Source of the DNA: Massilia agilis
GTDB lineage: Bacteria; Pseudomonadota; Gammaproteobacteria; Burkholderiales; Burkholderiaceae_D
Length of the DNA stretch: 64,000 nucleotides
NCBI RefSeq assembly: GCF_024756255.1
Contig: NZ_JANUHB010000002.1
Span: 1,364,001 to 1,428,000 of the forward strand
Direction of reading: 5' to 3'
This document shows, piece by piece, positions 53,313-61,000 of this stretch. Each line of letters starts with the position of its first letter. Positions within the stretch are counted from its first letter, which is position 1. The notes beneath the pieces are model-generated. The model saw only the letters and a program-made list of their open reading frames with translations, had not been told where the DNA came from and ran no database searches. The position numbers were made by a program, and so were the translations under genes.

Positions 53313-54599
53313 TCAGAGGCCGAAGCCGCCCGTGGTCTGGGTAAAGGCCTGGATGCCGCGCGACATGGCGGTGACCATGCGGCGCTCGGCCTCGGTCAGG
53401 TGCGGGTGCCAGATGTCGAACATCAGGATCACGCGCAGCTGGTCGCTGTCGTTCCAGGCTTCGTGATCGATGGTGTCATCGAACACCCATGCCTTGCCGG
53501 GCACCCACTCGCGCACGTCGTTGCCGACCCGGAAGCCACAGCCCGGCGGAATGATCAGCGGCAGATGGGTCACCAGGCGCACGTTGCTCACGCCGCAGTG
53601 GGGCGGGATGCGCGTCCTCGGCTTGAGCGCCGAGAACATCGCCACCGGCGTGCGGCCCGGCTGGTCCGGTTGCGGCGCACCCGCGAGCGCGGCCATCGTG
53701 ACCGGGCAGCGCGCGGCGTTGGCCTCGTTGGGCCGGCCGGCCTCGATCAGGTGGAAGGCGCTCCAGCGCAGCGACTTGTTCAGCTCCACCCACTGGTTCA
53801 GCGGCTGGTCCTCGTTGTAGTTCAGGTAGGGCGTGAAGCCATTGTCTTCGGCCAGCACGGCCAGGAATTCCTCGCGGATGGCGTCGGTTTGCGCCTCGAT
53901 CGCGTCCAGCCACGGAAAGGAGGCGCGGTCGAAGAAGGTGATCGGCGCCAGGCCATGGAAGTGGAACAGCGCCGACTGCGAATCGAAGCGGCGCTTGCGG
54001 CCGGTCATGATGTCGAGCGACTCGCGAAAGCGCGACAGATTTTCGCCCTGCAGTTCGGACTGGGCCGGGGCCAGGTAGTCGTCCAGGAATGCGGCGTAGT
54101 CGCGCTGGTACTGCTCCTGGTAGGCCATGGCGTCCTGCACGGCGGGGCGCAGCTCGGGGGTCAGGCGTTCGAGCGGCGGGGCCACCGTGGCCACCGCGCC
54201 GTAGGCCGCCGCAGCCTCGTGGCGCCGGCCCTGGCGCTGGTACAGGTTGGCGCGCAGGATCAGTCCGACCAGGTCGGCCGGGTCCACCATCAGCGCGCCG
54301 CGGATCGCCTCTTCCTCGCCTGCCTCGTCCTGCTGGGCCAGGCAGACCACGGCCAGGTTGATCCACTGCTGCTTGTCGCGGCCGTCCACCTTGACCAGGT
54401 GCGACAGCAGCTGGCGTGCACGCGCCAGGTCGCCCGCGCGAAACGCGCGCTGCCCCAACGCCAGCAGCGCGCGCGGGTGGTCGGGCGCGACCTCGAGCAG
54501 CCGTTCCCACAACTGCGCCACGCGCCGCTCGTCGCCGCGCTGCACCGCTTTGAGCACTTCCGCTTCAAGTGCCGCCGTCTGTTGCCTGCTGTCTTGCAC
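53313..54599 (-). CDS. Aspartyl/asparaginyl beta-hydroxylase with TPR-like N-terminus
   Basis: This 428-residue protein has two parts. Residues ~1-190 are TPR-like helical repeats (AQLWERLLEVAPDHPRALLALGQRAFRAGDLARARQLLSHLV). The C-terminal half is a 2-oxoglutarate/Fe(II) oxygenase of the Asp/Asn beta-hydroxylase family (LVTHLPLIIPPGCGFRVGNDVREW, GKAWVFDDTIDHEAWNDSDQLRVILMFDIWHPHLTEAER). The expected iron-ligand histidines are H345 and H379; a two-His site without a carboxylate is normal for this family. It probably hydroxylates a protein or peptide; such genes often accompany TonB receptors. It converges on receptor 2. Confidence 0.88.
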   Translation of the reverse strand: MQDSRQQTAALEAEVLKAVQRGDERRVAQLWERLLEVAPDHPRALLALGQRAFRAGDLARARQLLSHLVKVDGRDKQQWINLAVVCLAQQDEAGEEEAIRGALMVDPADLVGLILRANLYQRQGRRHEAAAAYGAVATVAPPLERLTPELRPAVQDAMAYQEQYQRDYAAFLDDYLAPAQSELQGENLSRFRESLDIMTGRKRRFDSQSALFHFHGLAPITFFDRASFPWLDAIEAQTDAIREEFLAVLAEDNGFTPYLNYNEDQPLNQWVELNKSLRWSAFHLIEAGRPNEANAARCPVTMAALAGAPQPDQPGRTPVAMFSALKPRTRIPPHCGVSNVRLVTHLPLIIPPGCGFRVGNDVREWVPGKAWVFDDTIDHEAWNDSDQLRVILMFDIWHPHLTEAERRMVTAMSRGIQAFTQTTGGFGL

Positions 54600-54610
54600 C
54601 GGGATCCCTT

Positions 54611-54631
54611 TCGTATGCGTGATACATACGA
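54611..54631. promoter_or_regulatory. 7-bp palindrome upstream of the beta-hydroxylase
   Basis: tcgtatg (54611-54617) and catacga (54625-54631) form an inverted repeat with a 7-nt spacer, 12 nt upstream of the hydroxylase start. It is a possible repressor operator or leader hairpin. Confidence 0.35.
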
Positions 54632-54642
54632 TTTTGATCCCG

Positions 54643-54671
54643 GTAAATACTAATTAGCAAGAAGTATTTAC
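54643..54671. promoter_or_regulatory. 9-bp A/T-rich palindrome at the aroG 3' end
   Basis: gtaaatact (54643-54651) and agtatttac (54663-54671) are perfectly complementary around an 11-nt spacer. The second arm overlaps the stop codon of the DAHP synthase gene, the first faces the hydroxylase promoter. No T-run follows, so an operator for the hydroxylase is more likely than a terminator. Confidence 0.35.
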
Positions 54672-55729
54672 GACTCGTCCTTCAGGCGCCGCTGGCGCAC
54701 CGCCGCCGCCAGTCCTTCCAGCACCTGCACGCTGGTGTCCCAGTCGATGCAGCCGTCCGTGATCGACTGGCCGTAGGTCAGTTCCTTGCCCGGCACCAGG
54801 TCCTGGCGCCCGGCCACCAGGTGCGACTCGATCATCACGCCGACGATGCGCTCGTCGCCGCCGGCGATCTGGCGCCCGATGTCGGCGCACACCGGCACCT
54901 GGTTCTCCGGCTTCTTGCTGCTGTTGGCGTGCGAGGCGTCGATCATCAGGCGCGAGGCCAGGCCGAGCGCGGCGATCTGCTGGCAGGCCGCCTCGACGCT
55001 GGCAGCGTCGTAGTTGGGCGCCTTGCCGCCGCGCAGGATGATGTGGCAGTCTTCGTTGCCCGAGGTCGACACGATCGCCGAGTGGCCGCCCTTGGTCACC
55101 GACAGGAAGTGGTGCGGCTGCGAGGCGGCCTTGATCGCTTCCACCGCGATCTTGATGTTGCCGTCGGTGCCGTTCTTGAAGCCGACCGGGCACGACAGGC
55201 CGGAAGCGAGCTCGCGGTGCACCTGCGACTCGGTGGTGCGGGCACCGATGGCGCCCCAGCTGACCAGGTCGGCGATGTACTGCGGGCTGATCACGTCGAG
55301 GAACTCGGTGCCGGCCGGCAGGCCCATCTCGTTGATGTCGCGCAGCAGCTCGCGCGCCATGCGCAGGCCGTCGTTGATGCGGAAGCTGTTGTCCATGTAC
55401 GGGTCATTGATCAGGCCCTTCCAGCCGACCGTGGTGCGCGGCTTTTCGAAATACACGCGCATCACGATCTCCAGCTCGCCGATGAAGCGGCGGCGCTGCT
55501 CGGCCAGGCGGCTGGCGTAGTCGAGCGCGGCCTTCGGGTCGTGGATCGAGCACGGGCCGATCACCACCAGCAGGCGGTCGTCCTGGCCGTGCAGGATGCG
55601 ATGCAGCGCCGTGCGCGCCCCCGCCGCGGTGTGCTCCGCCGCCGGGGTTACCGGAAACTCGCGTATCAAGTGCGAGGGCGGCGTCAGTTCCTTCATTTCG
55701 CGGATGCGTAAGTCGTCGGTGCGGGGCAT
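54668..55729 (-). CDS. aroG: 3-deoxy-7-phosphoheptulonate (DAHP) synthase, AroG type
   Basis: This 353-residue protein is of class I AroFGH type: LVVIGPCSIHDPKAALDYASRLAEQ, VYFEKPRTTVGWKGLINDPYMDNSFRINDGLRMARELL, SWGAIGARTTESQVHRELASGLSCPVGFKNGTDGNIKIA and LMIDASHANSSKKPENQ are diagnostic blocks. It condenses phosphoenolpyruvate and erythrose-4-phosphate, the first committed step to Phe, Tyr and Trp. Upstream lies an apparent attenuator with a Phe/Tyr leader peptide (55835-55900) and a terminator (55760-55785), predicting control by charged tRNA-Phe and tRNA-Tyr. The enzyme is probably also feedback-inhibited; which amino acid cannot be read by eye. Confidence 0.96.
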   Translation of the reverse strand: MPRTDDLRIREMKELTPPSHLIREFPVTPAAEHTAAGARTALHRILHGQDDRLLVVIGPCSIHDPKAALDYASRLAEQRRRFIGELEIVMRVYFEKPRTTVGWKGLINDPYMDNSFRINDGLRMARELLRDINEMGLPAGTEFLDVISPQYIADLVSWGAIGARTTESQVHRELASGLSCPVGFKNGTDGNIKIAVEAIKAASQPHHFLSVTKGGHSAIVSTSGNEDCHIILRGGKAPNYDAASVEAACQQIAALGLASRLMIDASHANSSKKPENQVPVCADIGRQIAGGDERIVGVMIESHLVAGRQDLVPGKELTYGQSITDGCIDWDTSVQVLEGLAAAVRQRRLKDES

Positions 55730-55759
55730 TGCGGTTTCTCCGTTTTGAACTCTGAAAAT

Positions 55760-55785
55760 AAAAAAACCGCCATCGCTGGCGGTTT
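55760..55785 (-). terminator. Attenuator terminator upstream of aroG
   Basis: On the - strand aaaccgcca (55785-55777), loop gcga and tggcggttt (55772-55764) are followed by a T-run to 55760. It lies 31 nt before the aroG start codon and 50 nt after the leader-peptide stop. The 5' arm (accgcc, 55783-55778) can instead pair with ggcggt (55847-55842) in the last codons of the leader, an antiterminator. Confidence 0.88.
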
Positions 55786-55834
55786 CTGGAATCTTGCGTC
55801 GGACTTGTTCGTGCTGCTGAGCGTGAACCTGCCG

Positions 55835-55900
55835 TTACTCCACCGCCGGTCGGCTGGAATGGCTAAAGTAAAAATAGCAGGTAAAGACGTAAAAGCGCAT
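55835..55900 (-). CDS. Phe/Tyr-rich attenuation leader peptide of aroG
   Basis: This is a 21-codon reading frame, too short for ordinary gene callers. It begins MRFYVFTCYFYF and continues with nine residues to a TAA stop. Within residues 3-12 there are four Phe and three Tyr. An agga ribosome site lies 7 nt before the ATG, and a strong promoter is just upstream (55954-55925). The segment after the control codons, ccagcc (55857-55852), can pair with ggcggtgg (55847-55840), and that strand can alternatively pair with the terminator's 5' arm. This is the classical amino-acid attenuation layout of pheA/pheS/trp leaders, here in front of a DAHP synthase. Confidence 0.85.
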   Translation of the reverse strand: MRFYVFTCYFYFSHSSRPAVE

Positions 55901-55924
55901 TGGAAAGTCCTGGTAGTTCAAACG

Positions 55925-55954
55925 ACTATACCCCCAAGTTGCGCAGCTTGGCAA
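55925..55954 (-). promoter_or_regulatory. Promoter of the aroG leader transcript
   Basis: TTGCCA (55954-55949, 5/6) and TATAGT (55930-55925, 5/6) are 18 nt apart. The start would be near 55918, 18 nt before the leader-peptide ATG. It begins right after the pbpC stop, so aroG is transcribed separately. Confidence 0.75.
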
Positions 55955-55970
55955 GCCCCGTCGCGCCAAC

Positions 55971-58076
55971 TCATGGTCCGCCGCCCCTGGCCTGCCCGCG
56001 CACCTCGAAGCGGACGGCCGCGCGCGAGCGGCCCTGCTCGTCCACCAGTTCGAGCAGGTGCTCGCCCAAACGCGGCTGCCATGCGAGCTGGCGCCCGGCC
56101 GGGCCCAGCGTTTCGCCGTCGAGCCGGAACGATAATCCCTGCCCCGCCTGCGCCTGCAGCATCACGCGCTCGCTCGCGGCCGGAATGTCGGGATCGGCCG
56201 CCAGGATACTGCCGTCCACCGGGTACACGATCGCGGCGCTGCGCTCGGCTGGCGCGACCAGTTCGACCAGCGCCGTGTCGGTACCCGCCATGAACCATTC
56301 CGGGCGCGGCGGCTCGACCGCGGGGCGGAACGCCACATCGCGCCGCACCAGGCCGGGCGGCGGCGCGGGCATGCGCGAAGGGCGGTCGCGGTGCAGGTAG
56401 TCCATCACGTCGCGCCAGACCGGCGCCGCGCCCGACACGCCGGACACGTCCCACATCGCATTGCCGTCGAAATTGCCGACCCAGACGCCGACCGTGTAGC
56501 GGTCCGAGTAGCCGACGCACCAGTTATCGCGCATGTCCTTGCTGGTGCCGGTCTTGACCGCGCTCCAGAAGCCGGTGGCCAGTTCGTTGGACAGGCCGAA
56601 GGTCATGCTGCGCGCGGCGCGGTCGGCCAGGATGTCGCCGACGATGTAGCTGGCGCGCGCGTCGAGCACGCGCTGCGCCGGCGCGGGGGCGCGCGGCAGC
56701 AGGGTCACCGCGCTGTGCATGCCGCCGTTGGCCAGCGTGCGGTAGGCGTTGGCCAGCGCCAGCAGGCTGACGTCGCCCGAGCCCAGCGCCAGCGAGTAGC
56801 CGTACCAAGCGCTGTCCTCGCGCAGGCTGTCCATGCCAAGCAGGCGCAGGCGTTCGTAAAAGCGGTCCAGCCCCGCCAGCATCAGGGTGCGCACCGCCGG
56901 CACGTTGAGCGAACTGGCCAGGCTGGTGCGCACGCTCGCATAGCCCTTGAACTGGCGGTCATAGTTCTGCGGGATGTACAGGCCGCCGGCGGTGGCCACG
57001 TCCAGCGGGCTGTCGTCCAGCAGCGAGGCGGCCGTCAGCAGCTGGCGCTCGAGGGCCAGCTCGTACAGGAAGGGCTTGAGCGTGGAGCCGGCCTGGCGCG
57101 GCGCGGTCACCCCGTCCACCTCGCTGTCGCCGGCATTGGCCACCCAGGCCAGGATCTCGCCGCTGGCGTTGTCGATCACCACGGCGGCGCCCTGGTTGAC
57201 GTTGCGTCCGGCCAGCGCGGCCAGGTGGCGGCGCAGCGCATCGCGCGCAAATTGCTGCAGGCCGGCGTCGAGCGTGCTGCGCACCGGACCGGGCGCCGCG
57301 CCACCGCCGAGCGCCGCACGCAGCGTCTGGCCGCCCGGGCGTTCCTGTGCCTGGCGGCCCAGCGCCACCTCCGTTTGCCATGCGATGGACGCGCAGTCGT
57401 CGTCGGCGTGCAGCTCCCGCGCCAGCAGGCAGGCACGCCGTGCCACCGCGCGCACCTGGGCGGCGGGCGCGCGCAGCAGGCTGGCCAGGATCGCCGCCTC
57501 GCCGCGCGTCAGGCCCGACGGCGCCTTGCCGAACAAGCCCTGCGACGCGGCCCCGATGCCCTGCAGCTCGCCGCGCCAGTGGACCAGGTTCAGGTAGGCC
57601 TCCAGGATCTGCTGCTTGGTCCAGCTGGCCTCGATCTCGCGCGCGGCCAGCGCCTGGTCCCATTTCTGGGTCCACGACCGCCCGCCGGCGCCGGCCCGCA
57701 GCCGCGGGTCGAGCAAGGCGGCCAGCTGCATGGTGATGGTCGAGGCGCCGCGCGGATGCGCGTGGAACAGGTTGTCCCATGCGGCCTGCCCGGCCGCCAG
57801 CAGGTCCACGCCGCCGTGCTCCATGAAACGCTGGTCCTCGGCCTGCAGCACCGCCATGCCCAGCGCCGGCGAGATGTCGGCCAGCGCCACCCACGCGCCG
57901 CGGCGCACGCGCAGCTCGACGCGCACCGCTTCGACCGGCTTGCCGTGGCGGTCGAGCAGCTGCGCATCCGAACTGCGCCAGGCCGCCCTGACCTCGGCCG
58001 GCGACGGCACGGCGGCCGGCGCCGCGCGCGCGGCCAGCAGCGCAACGAAGAGGATGGCGGGCAGCAGCCGTTTCAT
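55971..58076 (-). CDS. pbpC: Penicillin-binding protein 1C
   Basis: This 701-residue protein has an N-terminal membrane/signal helix (RLLPAILFVALLAARAAPA). The GT51 transglycosylase domain shows LQAEDQRFMEHGGVDLLAAGQAAWDNLFHAHPRGASTITMQLAALLD, with catalytic E80. The transpeptidase domain has the active-site GSTLKPF (S331, K334), and a later VKTGTSKDMRDNW supplies the KTGT box. A C-terminal BiPBP_C domain follows. PBP1C polymerises and possibly cross-links peptidoglycan. The start overlaps the alpha-2-macroglobulin stop (ATGA), the conserved yfhM-pbpC pairing. Confidence 0.95.
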   Translation of the reverse strand: MKRLLPAILFVALLAARAAPAAVPSPAEVRAAWRSSDAQLLDRHGKPVEAVRVELRVRRGAWVALADISPALGMAVLQAEDQRFMEHGGVDLLAAGQAAWDNLFHAHPRGASTITMQLAALLDPRLRAGAGGRSWTQKWDQALAAREIEASWTKQQILEAYLNLVHWRGELQGIGAASQGLFGKAPSGLTRGEAAILASLLRAPAAQVRAVARRACLLARELHADDDCASIAWQTEVALGRQAQERPGGQTLRAALGGGAAPGPVRSTLDAGLQQFARDALRRHLAALAGRNVNQGAAVVIDNASGEILAWVANAGDSEVDGVTAPRQAGSTLKPFLYELALERQLLTAASLLDDSPLDVATAGGLYIPQNYDRQFKGYASVRTSLASSLNVPAVRTLMLAGLDRFYERLRLLGMDSLREDSAWYGYSLALGSGDVSLLALANAYRTLANGGMHSAVTLLPRAPAPAQRVLDARASYIVGDILADRAARSMTFGLSNELATGFWSAVKTGTSKDMRDNWCVGYSDRYTVGVWVGNFDGNAMWDVSGVSGAAPVWRDVMDYLHRDRPSRMPAPPPGLVRRDVAFRPAVEPPRPEWFMAGTDTALVELVAPAERSAAIVYPVDGSILAADPDIPAASERVMLQAQAGQGLSFRLDGETLGPAGRQLAWQPRLGEHLLELVDEQGRSRAAVRFEVRGQARGGGP

Positions 58077-61000
58077 CAGCGGCCGACCGTGACCGCCGCG
58101 TTGGGCAGCTCGCCGAACATCTCGGGACTGTACATGGCCTCGACCCGCGTCGGCGGCAGGTTGAAGCGCCCTTCGTTATTGAGCCTGACGGTGTACTCCA
58201 CGCTCCATTTGCCCTTGGGGACGAACTCGAAATAGGCGCGGTAGGCGTCCGCGCGGCGCTCCACAAACGCCGGCAGCACCCAGCCGCGCTGGCGCTCGCC
58301 CGACGCCGCGATCTGCGAGTCGCGCGCCAGCCCCGAGCCGAGGATGGTCGCACTCGCGGGCACCGGGTCGTCCACCACCACCCAGGTCATGTCCGACTGC
58401 GCGTCGATGTCCAGGTGCACGCGGTAGACGTCGCCGCGCTTCCACGCGCCCTTGGCCTGCTGCTCCACCGGCGTGATGGTGCGGGTGATGCGGTAGCCGG
58501 TGGACAGCGGCGCGGCCAGCGGCACCGCCGCCAGGCTTTGCACCGTGGCCCACGGTTTGCCCTTGCCGTCATGGCGCAGGGTCAGCTCGCCGTCGCGCTC
58601 GGGCCAGGCCTGCAGCACGCGCGCCGGCACCGCGCCGCTCCATTTGGCGGGGCTGGACCAGCCGCCGGCCAGGGTGGCGCTGCTGGTGCCGGTGACCGGC
58701 TCGGCCTCGAACCGGTTCGAGAATTTTTCCATCGCCAGCACGCCCCAGGCGTTGGCCAGCGTTGTCTGCCAGTGGCCGCGGCGCTGGCGCCCCAGCGTGC
58801 CGCGCGCGAGGCGCCCCATGTCGGCTTGCCAGCGCGGGTTGTCCAGCATCGCCAGCAGCAGGCGGTTGGCGTTCAGGTCCGGGGAAGCCATCAGCCACCA
58901 CCAGTCGTCGTTGCGCTCGGTCGAAAAGCCCATCGTGGTGCCCTGCAGGTTCAGGCGCGCGCGCAGGATGTTCTCGGCCTGCGCCATCAATGCGTCCCGG
59001 TTCGCGATGCGCCCGGTGCGGCGCAGGACCAGGTACCAGTCGATCACCGCCGAGGTCGGCCACAGGTTGGGCTGCAGGTCGAACGATTCGAGCATGTCGG
59101 GCTGCACGCCGCCGTGCCTGGACAATGCCTCAAGCGCGGCCAGCTTGCGCACCGCGAGCTCGCCGGTGGCAAGGCCGGAGCCGCGCACCACCCGGCCCTG
59201 CACGAAGCCGCGCAGGCCTTCCTGCATGCGCTGCGCCACCTCCGCGGGAATCGCGTATCCCGCCTCGTCGGACAGCGCCAGCAGGTAGGCCGTCAGGCTG
59301 TCGCTGCCGTATTCCATGGGCGCGAAGAACTTGGCCAGGCCGTCCGCATCGAGCAGCGCCGGCAGCGAGGCCACCACTTCCTTCCAGCGCGCCGCATCGC
59401 GCAGCGCCACCGCCTGCGAGGCGCGCTGTTCGAGACAGGTGTAGGGATAGGCCGCCATGAAGTCGCGCACCCCGGGCATCGCACCGGCCAGCCTGGGGCT
59501 GAAGGTGGTCTGCACGCCGCCATGTCCCGGCAGCGCGCCGGCCGGCCGCGCCACCTTGATCGTGGCCGGGCCGTCCAGCCGCACCAGCGTGGCCTGCAGC
59601 GTGCGCACCGGCACCGCGGCCTGGACGGTCTGGGCGATGCGCAGCCTGTCTTGTGCGCCGGGCGCGCTGGCCTGAACCTCCCACTGCAGCGCGGCGGCCT
59701 GCGGCACCGCGTAGTCCCAGCCGATCTCCTGCGCCTGGCCGGGGGCGAGCTGCACGTCCTGTGGCGGCAGCGCTTGCGCGCTCGCGCGGTCGGCCGCCAC
59801 CTTCGCCTGCAGCCGCACGCTCATCGGCGCGGCGGAGGTGTTACGCACGGTGAAGCCGGCGCGCAGGCGGTCGCCTTCGCGCACCAGGTTGGGCAGGCCG
59901 GACAGCAGCATCAGGTCCTGGGTGCTGCGCACCACGGTGTGCCCGGTGCCGAACAGGCCGGCGCCGGCGCTGGCGATGGCCACGATCCGGAAACTGGTCA
60001 GCGAGTCGTTGAGCGGGACCTCGACCTGCGCGCTGCCGTCGGCATCCAGCGCCACCTTGCCGCGCCACAGCAGCAGCGTCTCGAACAGTTCGCGCGCCTG
60101 GCCGCGCCCGCCGCCGCCGCCGTGGGCGACGGCCTTGCGGCCGAAGTGGCGCTTGCCGACCACCTGCATCTGCGCGGTCGCGGTGCGCACCTGCAGGCCG
60201 CGCTGGGCCATCATCGTCTCGAGCAGGTTCCAGCTGTCGTTGGGCATGAGCTCGAGCAGGCCCTCGTCGACCGCCGCCAGCGCAACCTCGGCGCCGGCCG
60301 GCAGCGCGCCGCCATCGGCCCGTGCCACCTTGACCCGCACGCTGGCGCGCTCGCGCACCTTGTACACCGGCTTGTCGGCCTCGACCCGCACCGTCAGTTC
60401 GTGCGCGGCCCAGCCCACCCGCACCGGCGCGATGCCGAGCTTGTACGCGGGCTTGCCCAGATCGACCAGCGCCGTGGGCGGCACGCTGGCCACGCGCCCG
60501 CGCACCAGCATGACCGACACGAACACGTTGGGCGCATAGCTGCCCTTTATAGGAATGGCGACCACGGGGTCGCGCCCGGACACATGCCGCACATAGGTGT
60601 CGAGGACGCCCTCGCGCTCCACCGTCACCAGCGCGGTGGCTTCGCGGAAGGGGCTACGCACCTGGAAGCGTGCCTCGGCGCCCGGTTCGTAGCGGTTCTT
60701 CTCCGGCAGCAGGTCGGTGCGGTCGTTGTCGGTGACCTGGAACCATGTGTTCTCGCGCCCGGCCACCCACACCTCGTGCGACGTGACGCTGGCTCGCCCG
60801 GCCTCGTCCTGGGTGCGGGCGCGCAGGATCAGGTTACCCTCGTCCGGCGCCTTGACCTGGCACAGCAGGAGACCGTGGCTGTCGGTCGCGCCTTCGCAGG
60901 CGGGACCCAAGCGCTTGATCTCGGCCGCGTTCTCGTAGGCGTAGAAGCCGCCCACCAGGCGGCGCCGGTGCGAATAGGTGGCGCGCTTGAAAAAGTCGAC

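Noticed and set aside
55745..56293. + strand frame over the aroG leader and pbpC end
   Set aside because: Overlaps the attenuator and pbpC; Arg/Ala/Pro-rich translation without domain.
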